Of a DNA stretch of 64,000 bases, positions 47,127-56,286 are shown piece by piece; within the stretch, counting starts at the first letter, position 1; the number at the start of each line of letters is the position of its first letter. The position numbers and the translations under genes are program-made. Origin of the DNA: Alkaliphilus flagellatus (lineage in GTDB: Bacteria > Bacillota > Clostridia > Peptostreptococcales > Natronincolaceae); assembly GCF_018919215.1 (NCBI RefSeq), contig NZ_JAHLQK010000005.1:279232-343231 (forward strand), given 5' to 3'. Below the pieces are notes generated by a model that worked only from the letters and a program-made list of their open reading frames with translations, made no database searches and was not told the origin of the DNA.

Positions 47127-48154
47127 TTTAAAAGTCTCCTTCTGTTAATTTCAATCAATAATTCCTCAACTTTATTAAAGTTGGGCTTAGATGGTAATGG
47201 TGAATTATCAGCAGCATACTTCAATTTTACCTCATATTGATTTACTAATTCAAAGAATTCTTCTTTAAATGAACCATCTTCATTCTGATACTTACCATCT
47301 CTAATTTCTAATAAGAATTCACGATCATTCTCCCTATAGGTATTTATACCTTTTCCTTCTAGTAATTCTGTTCCCATAATTAATAATCTTACTAAATGCA
47401 TTGCATGTTTGTTTAAATGTAAATCATCTTTCTTTCTATTTCTATGGTTAAGCTTACTATAGTCTTTAATTACATTCCCCATCTCAGAATAGATATTTTT
47501 AAAATCTCGTAGTGGATAATGAGTTAGCTTAATATCCATAAAAATTTCTTCTTCGTAGTCTTCTTTTAATGATTTATCAATATATAATTTTATTTCTTCA
47601 TTAGTAAATTCGGTATAATGTTCCTGCAAATGTCTTATTTGCGTCATGATACTATTTAAAATATGCTTTTCTTTTTCTGATTGTGGATAATTATCTCTTG
47701 CTAAAGCATTTTGGAGCCTTCTTAATTGAGCAGTTGCATATCCACCAAAACTATGTATTGCTCTTTTTGATAAAAATAAATCTATATTCTCTCTTATAAG
47801 CCTTCCTTCTTCTGACAATATAAATAAGTGTTCATCTTTTGTACCTAGCATTTCAACAGTATTGGGGTTACAATTTAATAATAATCCAACTACTTTTTTA
47901 AGTCCATAAATTGTAGTATCAGTAGAAACATCTTCAAATTGTTCAAAATTAGATAATCCTAAAACTTCTTTTTCCCCTTCAATTGCAATTCCTCTAATAT
48001 CTAAATCACTTGTTTCTACGTTAGTACCATATGCATGTGAACCTCCTGTTGTTAGTAATATAATATTATCTCCAAGATGTTCATTATCCCTTAAGAAATC
48101 ATATTCTTTTGATTGTAGTTTGTTTTTTATATTCTCTATATTCATTTGTTTCAC
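47123..48154 (-). CDS. RlaP-like nucleotidyltransferase (PF10127)
   Basis: A 343-residue Pol-beta-superfamily enzyme. GGSHAYGTNVETSDLDIRGI carries the GS and DxD nucleotidyltransferase motif; the family is named for an RNA-repair setting. The start codon overlaps nothing upstream, and its stop overlaps the cca start by 4 nt, so the two are coupled. A joint role in tRNA end maintenance is inferred from this. Confidence 0.82.
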   Translation of the reverse strand: MKQMNIENIKNKLQSKEYDFLRDNEHLGDNIILLTTGGSHAYGTNVETSDLDIRGIAIEGEKEVLGLSNFEQFEDVSTDTTIYGLKKVVGLLLNCNPNTVEMLGTKDEHLFILSEEGRLIRENIDLFLSKRAIHSFGGYATAQLRRLQNALARDNYPQSEKEKHILNSIMTQIRHLQEHYTEFTNEEIKLYIDKSLKEDYEEEIFMDIKLTHYPLRDFKNIYSEMGNVIKDYSKLNHRNRKKDDLHLNKHAMHLVRLLIMGTELLEGKGINTYRENDREFLLEIRDGKYQNEDGSFKEEFFELVNQYEVKLKYAADNSPLPSKPNFNKVEELLIEINRRRLLK

Positions 48155-48180
48155 CCCCTTTTTCTCACAGCCAGAACAAA

Positions 48181-49104
48181 CTACTCTTTTCTCTTTATAA
48201 TCTTTCTAAGTTCCGCTACAATATACTCTGCACGTGTTAAAGGCTTGTCTGGTTTAAATGTACCATCTGGGTAACCTTTTAGGATTCCCTTTTCAGTACC
48301 TTCTTTTATTTCCTTTTCTGCCCAATGTCCTTTGATATCTTTGAATTTTATTTCTTCTGACATATTATTTTCTTCATTTTTTGAATTATCTATTTCTACT
48401 TCCCCAAACTTAAAGTTATCTGGAAATTTAAAAATACCAGCAAATTGGTCATATGGCCTAGAGTTTTCCTTTATAAAACTCCTAACATCTTCACACTTCC
48501 AGTTAGGATATTTTGCTAGTATTAAGCTAACACAGCCTGCGATTACTGGAGCACAACTTGATGTACCGTTATAATAGTGGAAAAATCCTTCATCTTTATT
48601 TCTAACATAGATATTTCCTTCTGTATATACATCTAACTCTTTTGATACGGAAGATTCTATATTTATTCCTGCAACTGCAATTGTATATTCTGAGTTAGCT
48701 GGAAATTGTACGTCTCTATTTGATTTGTTTCCGCTTGCTGCTACAAAAATTCCTCCCCAATCATGGTATTTTTTTAGGGCTTCTCTTCTACTAAAATTAT
48801 TCATACATGTGAATGAAGCATTAATTATTTTTATATCATTCTCTATGCAGTAGTCTACAACTTGGAGAAAATCTATTTTTGATGCGTATATCTCTGCTTC
48901 AGGATTAATAAGCTTAATAACCTGTGCTGTCCACGAAGCATGCATAGCATAGCTACCTACTTTAACTACTTCCTTAATACCGAGGAAACCTAAATCATAG
49001 GGTATGTCTTCTTCCATAACCATGACCTTTGTTTTGCCTGTAAAACTAGGTGAATTAAGTTTATCTAACCGTTCCTTGTTTTGCTTCTGTAAATATTTAA
49101 TCAC
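48181..49104 (-). CDS. Subtilisin-like S8 protease with C-terminal SLH motif
   Basis: A 307-residue protease without signal peptide. The His is in SYAMHASWTAQVI, the oxyanion Asn in ASGNKSN, and the Ser in GTSSCAPVIAG. The usual catalytic Asp block reads VMVMEEDIPYD, so Asp placement is uncertain. Residues 245-300 are an SLH motif (FKDIKGHWAEKEI, GYPDGTFKPDKPLTRAEY). Proteases of this kind occur in clostridial prophages. Lack of a signal peptide with an SLH domain is odd. Confidence 0.78.
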   Translation of the reverse strand: MIKYLQKQNKERLDKLNSPSFTGKTKVMVMEEDIPYDLGFLGIKEVVKVGSYAMHASWTAQVIKLINPEAEIYASKIDFLQVVDYCIENDIKIINASFTCMNNFSRREALKKYHDWGGIFVAASGNKSNRDVQFPANSEYTIAVAGINIESSVSKELDVYTEGNIYVRNKDEGFFHYYNGTSSCAPVIAGCVSLILAKYPNWKCEDVRSFIKENSRPYDQFAGIFKFPDNFKFGEVEIDNSKNEENNMSEEIKFKDIKGHWAEKEIKEGTEKGILKGYPDGTFKPDKPLTRAEYIVAELRKIIKRKE

Positions 49105-49136
49105 TTATAAAATCCCACCTTTCGTATATTATTACT

Positions 49137-49328
49137 TTACACTGAAATCTCACCTGTTGCTAGATATATCTCTACTGCTGTTCTATAGCTTTCTTCTACT
49201 ACTGGCTTTTCACTTACCACAACTAACTCTACTCCCAATTGCTTATCTAAGTCATTCACCTGTATTTTATAATGCTTTCTCTCTTCATTGATATCATCAA
49301 ACTTTTTCTTTATGAATCCACTTACCAT
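49137..49328 (-). CDS. 63-residue phage-type protein
   Basis: Charged, helical, not recognised (GFIKKKFDDINEERKHYKIQV). It lies upstream of the S8 protease in phage-like context. Small size and position allow a role as a tail-region or regulatory protein; nothing firmer can be said. Confidence 0.5.
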   Translation of the reverse strand: MVSGFIKKKFDDINEERKHYKIQVNDLDKQLGVELVVVSEKPVVEESYRTAVEIYLATGEISV

Positions 49329-49371
49329 TACTTACTATATATATCTTTTTATCTCCAAGCTTTTCTTTTGC

Positions 49372-49458
49372 CTAGTTAAATAAATCATCTCCTAAGATAG
49401 TTTGAATAGTTTCTTCTTCGAATAGCTGAAGATTAAAGCTAAATAGTCTACTTTTCAC
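49372..49458 (-). pseudogene. Remnant of a phage structural gene start
   Basis: A 28-codon frame with FSFNLQLFEEE, the type of N-terminus seen in phage capsid or scaffold proteins (FNLQLFxE), then a stop. Probably the leftover 5' end of a deleted prophage gene. Confidence 0.35.
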
Positions 49459-49548
49459 TTTTATTCTCTTTTCTTATTTCCTGCTTGCCTCTTATGCTGG
49501 TCAGCTACAACTGAGGCCTTGTTTCTTTATTCCCTAACAATACTAAAA

Positions 49549-49580
49549 AAGGGCAAAATAAAAGCACCCTTTTAGGTGCT
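49549..49580 (-). terminator. Terminator after the zinc-ribbon coiled-coil gene
   Basis: AGCACC with GGTGCT and a minus-strand TTTTATTTT tail, overlapping the end of the 101-residue gene. Confidence 0.75.
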
Positions 49581-49884
49581 AATTATCAAATTTCCTTTTT
49601 AAAGCTTTAATATCTTTATCTATTTCCTTTTTAAGCTTTTCTATTTGTTTAATTAGTTTCTGCGCTTGTTTAATATCCCTGCTTCTTATATTGTTATATT
49701 TCTCTTGTAGTATCCTCATTTTCTCTTGTTTTCTCTTAATTAGTACACTGCTATAATAGCTTGTGTATTGTGTGTCACAGTGAGGACAAGTGAAATAAAA
49801 TTTCTCAATATTGTTTTCTAATTTCTGTACTTGAATGTCTATTATGAATTCCTTTGTACATCTATCACAAAATGTTGTTTTCAT
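49579..49884 (-). CDS. Zinc-ribbon plus coiled-coil phage protein
   Basis: A 101-residue protein: CDRC and CPHC pairs (residues 6-9, 34-37) form a zinc ribbon, then a long Lys-rich coiled coil. Such genes occur among phage structural genes. GGGGGAC precedes the ATG. Confidence 0.65.
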   Translation of the reverse strand: MKTTFCDRCTKEFIIDIQVQKLENNIEKFYFTCPHCDTQYTSYYSSVLIKRKQEKMRILQEKYNNIRSRDIKQAQKLIKQIEKLKKEIDKDIKALKRKFDN

Positions 49885-50049
49885 AGTAGTCCCCCTTTTT
49901 CTAATCTAATATTTATAATTCATTAATTAAAGTAGAAGCATACACAAATAGTATACATGCCTATAAGGATTCATTGACCTTACTTTGTAATATCCTATAA
50001 TGTCACTATACTTCTTTATCTATCATTGTGTTCATTATTGGTTATATTT
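49885..50049. other. Intergenic, nothing seen
   Basis: No supported gene or hairpin beyond A/T-rich sequence. Confidence 0.4.
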
Positions 50050-50480
50050 TTTTAATAAAAAAATCTCCATATTTTTGATACCATTCGTCTAGTATTGAAT
50101 TATCTTCTCTCTCTAACCAATTTCTTAGTTTGGACGAAACATCATCAAGGCGTTTAGATATATATGGTACCATAGTAAAGAATCGATTTGGGTGTCTAAA
50201 GGCACTTCATCAATTTTAAATATCTTCCCATGTCTTTCTCTGCATAAATCACAGGTTCTACCATATTATAAGGCTGATTGCCACTCTACCTTCTATAAAT
50301 GGATTCATAGATAATGATTTATTACTTACAGTTTGATAAGCATGTTTTATAGAAGTTCTAACTAGTCTTTGAGTATTTTAGTACCTCTAAGATTAAGGGT
50401 ATATTTTACTCCACCTCTATGGCTTTTTAGTTGTCTAAAAATATATTTGGTTGCTATTTGTTTGTTTTGTTAAATGAAAA
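50050..50480 (-). pseudogene. Decayed phage gene
   Basis: Broken frames on the minus strand read FFTMVPYISKRLDDVSSKLR, NWLEREDNSILDEWYQKYGD and, further upstream, HAYQTVSNKSLSMNPFIEG, with frameshifts and stops between. The pieces look like one degenerated gene of about 140 codons. Product not identified. Confidence 0.5.
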
Positions 50481-50481
50481 A

Positions 50482-50496
50482 AGAGCCGATGGCTCT
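50482..50496 (-). terminator. Terminator after the PH-domain gene
   Basis: AGAGCC with GGCTCT and a 3-nt loop; the minus strand continues TTTTTTC. Confidence 0.85.
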
Positions 50497-50509
50497 ATAA
50501 TTAATTTGA

Positions 50510-50887
50510 CTATCTTAATATATAAGTAGCTAATACAGACTGCAGCTCATATATGTTAAGACTCTTATTAAATTGTTTCTCAATTGGTGCTGATGTTCCA
50601 GAAATCCATATCTTCAACTCAGCATCTAAATCAAAATGTCCTGCTGTTTCAATGTTAAAATGCGTTATGCTCTTATATGGAATTGAATGATATTCGGTTT
50701 TCTTACCTGTCATTCCTTGCTTATCCACCAATATCAATCTCTTATTAGTGAATATAAACATATCTCTTATTAACTTATAAGACTTTTCTATAGTCTCATT
50801 TTCAGCCAAAATATTAGCATATTCCTTATTTACATCTTTAATATTTACCTCAGATGCATTTCCCATTATTCCACCTAATAAACCCAT
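50510..50887 (-). CDS. Bacterial PH-domain protein (YvbH-like)
   Basis: A 125-residue single-domain protein. DMFIFTNKRLILVDKQGMTGKK and SIPYKSITHFNIETAGHFDLD are typical of bacterial PH_1 domains (PF08000). Role unknown in general; intact, with its own ribosome site and terminator. Confidence 0.85.
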   Translation of the reverse strand: MGLLGGIMGNASEVNIKDVNKEYANILAENETIEKSYKLIRDMFIFTNKRLILVDKQGMTGKKTEYHSIPYKSITHFNIETAGHFDLDAELKIWISGTSAPIEKQFNKSLNIYELQSVLATYILR

Positions 50888-51063
50888 AATACCCCTCCAC
50901 TAGTAAAATTATATATTTTTAATTCTTCATGAAATCTTAATATCCTCTATAAGATTGATAAAAATAATTCAATTACTGCAATAAATACGCAAATTTCGAC
51001 AAATTTTTTATATAAAGTATATTATAATATTCTCTATGATTTTATTTAAAAGGAGTTGTTTTT

Positions 51064-51225
51064 ATGAAGAAAGAATTTCTAATATTATTAATTAATCAAA
51101 TAGAAATTTTTAAGAAATGTATATTTCAATTAATAAGTCATTCAAACTTTAGTTTAAGTAGCCCTGAAGTCTTAAGCATCGGTACTATGCTAGATTCTTT
51201 AATTGAGATTTATTATTTACTTTAG
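51064..51225 (+). CDS. Spo0E-like aspartyl-phosphate phosphatase
   Basis: A 53-residue helical hairpin on the plus strand. NFSLSSPEVLSIGTMLDSLIEIYY contains the Spo0E-family core S-x-(D/E)-V-L-x-x-S/G-x-x-LD, with the Asp near residue 44. AAAGGAG precedes the ATG. Characterised members dephosphorylate Spo0A~P and delay sporulation. It was placed by the motif and is below usual ORF cut-offs. Confidence 0.82.
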   Translation: MKKEFLILLINQIEIFKKCIFQLISHSNFSLSSPEVLSIGTMLDSLIEIYYLL

Positions 51226-51485
51226 TATATTACTATATTTTAAATTTAATTCATCTCCTAAACGTATACATTCACTTTATCTTGATGAACTTGTTCAGTA
51301 CGTAATTACAATATTTATATTTTTTCTCTCCTACTGCTAATACTCCAAAATATATTAGTAACAATATTCATTTCTAATAATTAGTTATTATTAACTCTCC
51401 ATACCTTCCCCTAGTCCTATGATCTTTTGATACAGAATAAGTAACATAATTTCCCCTATATTCATTTAGCCATCTCTCTTTCACT
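51226..51485. other. Intergenic, nothing seen
   Basis: A/T-rich, no supported frame or strong hairpin. Confidence 0.4.
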
Positions 51486-51632
51486 TTATTTTATTTTGAA
51501 GATATTCTCTTTACATCGTGGGCAAGTCTCTGAAATCGCATTGTCATCTGTTTTTTTAATTGCATATATCAAGCTTTCAAGTGTGAGTTTTTCAAATTTA
51601 TAATTGCAATTATTACATTTAACTTTTTTCAT
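51486..51632 (-). CDS. 48-residue zinc-ribbon protein
   Basis: A short frame starting MKKVKCNNCNYKFEKLTLES and ending with CPRCKENIFKIK: two CxxC pairs about 30 residues apart form a zinc ribbon. GGTGGAG lies just before the ATG. Unknown function. Confidence 0.6.
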   Translation of the reverse strand: MKKVKCNNCNYKFEKLTLESLIYAIKKTDDNAISETCPRCKENIFKIK

Positions 51633-51694
51633 ATCTCCACCACAGTTTTTTAAATAAAAATCAAATTAAAATTGTTATTAAAATTTCACACGAA

Positions 51695-51717
51695 AAAAGA
51701 GCCGCTTAGGCTCTTTC
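51695..51717 (-). terminator. Terminator after the ferritin-like gene
   Basis: AAAGAGCC with GGCTCTTT, loop GCTTA; minus strand continues TTTTTCG. Stop is 21 bp away. Confidence 0.85.
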
Positions 51718-51737
51718 GTATAACACTTATATGTTTC

Positions 51738-52169
51738 TTACATTAAATTCTTTAGCTTCTCAATAGATCTTCTATCATTTTTCAGTATCTCACCTGCAAT
51801 ATCTCTTGATTTATCGTCTAGATTACCCCTTAGAACCTTTTCAGCCATATTAACTCCTTGAGTTTCGCCTTCTATGGCTTTTGCAATAACTTCAGAGGTA
51901 TCAACTTTTAAACCCAAGTCCATATTAATCTTAATTTCAGCCATTTTACCCTTCATTCCAAGATTCTCATGTGGTTGTCCACCTATATCCTGAATATAAC
52001 TTGCTAATGTATTAATATTTTCTCTATGCTGTTTCTGAACCTCTTTTAAAGAATTTTTCATATTATCATCTTCTAGCTTAGACATAAAGTTATTAAAACT
52101 CTCTACTGCCATATACTCTCCCTGTAAAAGCTGATTAAGTGATTTTATTGTTTCTGAGTTTTTAGACAT
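51738..52169 (-). CDS. Ferritin-like DUF2383-type four-helix protein
   Basis: A 143-residue four-helix bundle: LLQGEYMAVESFNNFM with a ligand Glu, QKQHRENINTLASYIQDIGGQP, and a second pair of helices with EGETQGVNMAEKVL. Some relatives bind metal. Role unknown. Cargo of the element. Confidence 0.78.
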   Translation of the reverse strand: MSKNSETIKSLNQLLQGEYMAVESFNNFMSKLEDDNMKNSLKEVQKQHRENINTLASYIQDIGGQPHENLGMKGKMAEIKINMDLGLKVDTSEVIAKAIEGETQGVNMAEKVLRGNLDDKSRDIAGEILKNDRRSIEKLKNLM

Positions 52170-52275
52170 TCTGTTTGGCCTCCTTTATTATAAGTTTACA
52201 ATTGAATATTGTGTTCTTATGTTCCCACCAAACTAGAAATTAATACAACCCAATTATCATCTGATTTATGGCAAT

Positions 52276-52312
52276 TAAAAACCCCGCTAGGCTCCTTATA
52301 TACCTAACAGGA
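52276..52312 (-). terminator. Probable terminator
   Basis: CCTGTTAGG and CCTAGCGGG pair with two G-U pairs; the minus strand then has TTTTTAA. It would end a transcript from the decayed genes above. Confidence 0.45.
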
Positions 52313-52429
52313 TTTTATCTCACTCTCCAAAGGGGTACTAGATCAATTTTTGTCACATTATCATTATATAACATATATAATCCAAAAACAGGTACAAAAC
52401 AGGTAATTTTCAGGTACTTTTTGGGTACT

Positions 52430-52982
52430 CTGCATTTTATAATACTTTAAACCTTGTATAATAAGGTTCTAATATTTTAGTTAATAATTCTATCGACTCT
52501 TTATTCATCTTTTTCAATCCCTCATAAGTTATATAATTCTGTTGTCTAAATCTATTGTTAAAGCTAACCTCTATATCTCTCTAAAACATGTTCTTAAAGT
52601 ATTTGCATTCTATAATAAATTGTTGTTGTTTAGTTAATGCATTTAATGCTTCATCTAACTGCTCTACTTCAATCTGGTGAATATATATCCTAGACTTATC
52701 TTGCTTTATCCACTCTTGTAGAACTCTATCTCTTCTTCTTGGGTTAACAACTCGTATTCTACTCTACTATTGAAGTACCATTATAAGGCACTGGTGGCAT
52801 CCCTAGCTGCTTACTAGTGCCTAAAAATAATCCCTTATGTAGTTCTGGATTATTAATCACCTACTGATATATTTCTACTCTAATTAATGTAAATACTCTA
52901 TATAATCATTTGCTAATTCTTTACTGCAGTTACTTAAACTAAAATCTTCATACTCTGTAGTCTTTAAAAATCCTTCTTTAGT
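52430..52982 (-). pseudogene. Decayed phage regulators (ArpU/RinA-like)
   Basis: Minus-strand frames 52440-52790 read RRRDRVLQEWIKQDKSRIYI, LDEALNALTKQQQFIIECKYF, DIEVSFNNRFRQQNYITYEG, with frame breaks. The LTxxQxxxIxCKYF block is like the sigma-region-4 fold of ArpU/RinA late-gene regulators. 52790-52982 holds further broken frames (NNPELHKGLFLGTSKQLGMP). Confidence 0.55.
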
Positions 52983-53252
52983 CTATTCTCTTATGTATTC
53001 TTTATCTTGAACAGTGTAATTAGCGATATCTTTTATAATTGTAAAGATTTTACCTCTCTGATCGTTGTTGATCCATTTCATTCTTTCCTTTTGTTCTTCT
53101 GCATTTACAAGTATTTCTACCTTTACAGGCTTATCCATGAAATTATATATATCTTTCATAACCTTAGGTATCTCTTTTCCAGGCAACTGCAGAGTGATCT
53201 TCATTCCATTTTTTAATGTTCTTATATTATCTATTTCACAGTTTATTTTCAT
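52983..53252 (-). CDS. HNHc-like phage protein, N-terminal part
   Basis: An 89-residue form starting MKINCEIDNIRTLKNGMKIT after AAGGAAT. The C-terminal part WINNDQRGKIFTIIKDIANY resembles the start of the putative HNHc nuclease family (PF16784). It stops before any HNH motif, so it is probably a truncated gene. A longer frame (to 53414) has no good start. Confidence 0.5.
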   Translation of the reverse strand: MKINCEIDNIRTLKNGMKITLQLPGKEIPKVMKDIYNFMDKPVKVEILVNAEEQKERMKWINNDQRGKIFTIIKDIANYTVQDKEYIRE

Positions 53253-53292
53253 TAAATTCCTTCTTTCATAAATCTTTTGATGCACAGAACAC

Positions 53293-53598
53293 AGTATATT
53301 TTCAATTACAGAAGTTGAATATGCAATATTAGAACCAGATGGTAAATTAAGTGTACTGAAAAAACACCAACAACAACAAATAACTAAGGAAGATATGAAT
53401 ATTCCTGTTAACACTTTAAATTAAATTTCATCTGAGATAATTGTTGATGGAAAAATAATAAAACATAATTTAAAAGAATTAAATTTAAATGAAGAATGGC
53501 TCACAACTAAACTTAAACAAAATAATATTGCTAATACAGAAGATGTTTTTTACGCTGAAGTTCAAAGTGATGGTACTTTATTTATAGATAGAAATTAA
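53293..53598 (+). pseudogene. DUF421 (YetF-like) C-terminal fragment
   Basis: Plus strand frame FSITEVEYAILEPDGKLSVL then, after one in-frame TAA near 53422, EIIVDGKIIKHNLKELNL and WLTTKLKQNN and FYAEVQSDGTLFIDRN. This is the soluble C-terminal domain of DUF421 membrane proteins; the N-terminal membrane helices are missing and the frame is interrupted. Confidence 0.8.
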
Positions 53599-53753
53599 TT
53601 TCTTCTTTATAATATTCTTGTGATACGTATTACCACTCAATTTTTGCACACATCTATTACGATGTTGAAATACATTAATATTGCGTGTACCTCGAACACT
53701 TATTCTGTGCCATTTCGTCTTAAAATGCATATAATACTTATGAGGTGGTATAC

Positions 53754-53999
53754 ATGTCAAATTTTTCAAGTATAAATCCAGATACATTAGTACTTATAAC
53801 TTCTTTACTTTCTGTTTTAATATCACAAAATTTGAGCACTGATGAACTTAATGTACTAGGAAATGTTATTACACAAATTGGCGCAAGTTTACTTACTAAG
53901 GCTGCCCAGCAAGATAGTTTACAATCTAAAGAAGAACTTAAAAATCAGATAGCAGATATGGAGCAACAGCTTAAAAATCTTAAAAGACAATTATGCTAA
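53754..53999 (+). CDS. 81-residue helical protein
   Basis: Starts MSNFSSINPDTLVLITSLLS after GAGGTGG, then DELNVLGNVITQIGASLLTKAAQ and a coiled coil. Clostridia have many small genes with this LNVLGN block; function unknown. Plus strand, as are the Spo0E-like and SASP genes. A shorter start is chosen over 53745 for spacing. Confidence 0.65.
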   Translation: MSNFSSINPDTLVLITSLLSVLISQNLSTDELNVLGNVITQIGASLLTKAAQQDSLQSKEELKNQIADMEQQLKNLKRQLC

Positions 54000-54412
54000 A
54001 TGAAATATCATCATCCATATCAGTAGTAGACAATATCCTTACAATGCAACTTACTACAATTCTTTCATACAAAAAAACAATTCCCCTGCAATATTTCTCC
54101 CCATCTTCCAACATATCGAATGTTGCATGGGAATGTCTATCTTACATATTTTTTATATATTCATCTATGTCATCTTTTTTTATTTCACATAATTTTTGTA
54201 TTGCGACATAAAAATACCGTAAAATTCATTTCTGAATAATACGGTATTAAAATAAAATATTCGAATTTTATAGTTTATAGTAGAAGAGTATAGATGGTTT
54301 GAAATCTTATTCTTACTACTAATATTCTTTATGATCTGTCATAACTAAAACTATACATTACGCTCATTTTCTGTATATTGATTCATATGGAAACTTCTAA
54401 ATAATTTATATT
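54000..54412. other. Intergenic with terminator
   Basis: Holds hairpin AATACCGT/ACGGTATT (54213-54248), with a T-run on the minus strand, serving the AraC gene. On the minus strand the short frame ending DDIDEYIKNM near 54140 looks like a gene remnant. Nothing else seen. Confidence 0.5.
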
Positions 54413-55297
54413 TTAACTGTTACCGGATTTAACTATGGCAATCCATACCTCCTGCCTGTTATTTTGCATATAACTTTCAATAACAGGCAGATCATCCAGC
54501 TCATAACCAGAATTAGGCAGCCATTCTGTATAAAACTTTTTATAAACCTGCTGAACAGCATCTGGTAGTTCTCCATTTGCTTCAAATATTACCCATGTAG
54601 CCTGTGGAAACTCAAACGTGTCCATACCATCAAATGGTTCAACTCTTTTACATTCGAGAACATCAACATATGTTGTCACTGCAAGGTAATAATCCATTTC
54701 CTCCGAATTTCCCCATCTGCCTCCAGCACTTATTCCAAGAAATCCAGCTGGGCGATAGTCTGCTTTCATAAAAAGTTCTGTCATACAATCCATTGTGCCA
54801 TTTTTCCATGCAGTATCCCAAATCTGCGGCACAATATTGAATGCATCATTTGTGCAAATCCTGTGTTTAAAACCTGAAACTGTAAACCCAGGCAATTGCT
54901 CAATCTGATAGTTCATATATGTCTCTCCTTTAATAATTATTTGAAAGGAGATTTTGGGACAGGACTTTAATCTAACAGTTTCGTTTCGTACCTTTGACGG
55001 AAGAACACCATGAAATTTTTGAAAAGCTCTTGTAAAGGAATCGTGTGAATCATATCCATATTTCATGGCTATATCAATAATCTTATCCTTACTATTGATA
55101 AGATCAAACGCAGCCATGGTAAGACGCCTGTTCCTAATATATTCAGATAGAGGTTTATCTGCAATATATGAAAACATCCTTTGAAAATTATACACGGAAC
55201 ACCCTACAATCTGCGCAATCCTCTCATATGAGATTTCTTTGTCAAGGTTTTCTTCTATGTAGTTCACTGCACTATTTATACGTTCAATCCAATCCAT
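54413..55297 (-). CDS. AraC-family regulator with GyrI-like effector domain
   Basis: A 294-residue regulator. Two AraC helix-turn-helix units, SYERIAQIVGCSVYNFQRMFSYI and DIAMKYGYDSHDSFTRAFQKFHG (1-100), are followed by a GyrI-like small-molecule binding domain (about 130-294). Start MDWIER is chosen for GAGGGGAG 7 nt upstream; a longer frame begins five codons earlier inside that site. Effector unknown. Confidence 0.88.
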   Translation of the reverse strand: MDWIERINSAVNYIEENLDKEISYERIAQIVGCSVYNFQRMFSYIADKPLSEYIRNRRLTMAAFDLINSKDKIIDIAMKYGYDSHDSFTRAFQKFHGVLPSKVRNETVRLKSCPKISFQIIIKGETYMNYQIEQLPGFTVSGFKHRICTNDAFNIVPQIWDTAWKNGTMDCMTELFMKADYRPAGFLGISAGGRWGNSEEMDYYLAVTTYVDVLECKRVEPFDGMDTFEFPQATWVIFEANGELPDAVQQVYKKFYTEWLPNSGYELDDLPVIESYMQNNRQEVWIAIVKSGNS

Positions 55298-56067
55298 TAT
55301 ATCTCCCCTCATTCTAATAATACAATTAAAGAAATCTAGATACTCGACTTTTCATGCCGCATTTTATCGACTAGAATATACATAATCATAGTTATATTAT
55401 CATATAATTATGAATTATCTCTTAAAAAAATTATATCATATTTCACCAAATATATATCAAACCGTATTAATAATTATTTGTCCAGTGCTTGTCCCAAAAC
55501 TTACCATTAACAAGTTTTCTAATTCTCATTAAATTCCCTTGATCTGTTTTGTTGTTATAGATTATGTTATAGCCGCCATCAAATTTAATACTTTCTAATT
55601 GCCATCAGCTTTTTATTAAGTACTTGAATTTAGACTAAAGCAATTCGCTAATCTTTATATTGTTTATTTGCCATCTGCACTTCTTTTTTTAAATAATACT
55701 CCTTTGTTTGCCATATCTAAGTTTTTCAATTTGTCCCCTCCTTGCACATTCTAAATTGTTTTTTATATAAATCTATACCAGTTTGAGTTATTTCTATATT
55801 TTTTTATTTTCAGCTGCTATGGCAACTCTTTTGTTTCTAGCTTAAATAATTTACATCATCATAACATCATAGTGATTTCTCTCTTATATATCTCTCACTA
55901 CTGAATTATTTATAAAAAATTTTCTTTCTCTTTTATATGATTTCAATCTTTGTAATTTCTTAATAACAGTATCTAACTGTAATTTATACTTAGCATATTT
56001 ATTTTATCTTTTACACATCCTATATACTACAGAGTTTGTATTAAATTATTAAAAGGAGTGGAAAATA
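55298..56067. other. Decayed interval before the SASP gene
   Basis: No intact gene. Minus-strand pieces include FDGGYNIIYNNKTDQGNLMR with IRKLVNGKFWDKHWTNNY, and MANKGVLFKKEVQMANK, broken by stops. About 100 bp before the SASP gene are TATACTA-like sequences, not convincing as a sigma-G promoter. Confidence 0.45.
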
Positions 56068-56253
56068 TTGGCTAAGAATAGACTTGTTGTCCCTGAGGCA
56101 CGCCAAGCTTTAGAACAATTTAAAATGGAAGTTGCTCAAGAATTTGGTGTAGATGATCCCAGATCCCTAGCTTCAAATCATACTGGATATATCGTAAGAA
56201 AACTAGTTGAAATGGGTGAGCAGCAACTAATAGATAACAATAAAAATAATTAA
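56068..56253 (+). CDS. Alpha/beta-type small acid-soluble spore protein
   Basis: A 61-residue DNA-binding spore protein starting at TTG after AAAGGAGTG. ALEQFKMEVAQEFGV and the second helix block GYIVRKLVEMGEQQL are typical of the family; the glutamate-alanine site in MEVAQE is where the germination protease cuts in relatives. Followed by a strong terminator. Mobile carriage of a SASP gene is noteworthy. Confidence 0.88.
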   Translation: MAKNRLVVPEARQALEQFKMEVAQEFGVDDPRSLASNHTGYIVRKLVEMGEQQLIDNNKNN

Positions 56254-56260
56254 TAGAGTT

Positions 56261-56286
56261 AAAGGAGTTATATAAAGCTCCTTTTT
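56261..56286 (+). terminator. Terminator after the SASP gene
   Basis: AAAGGAG with CTCCTTT then TTCC; stop is 8 bp away on the plus strand. Confidence 0.82.
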
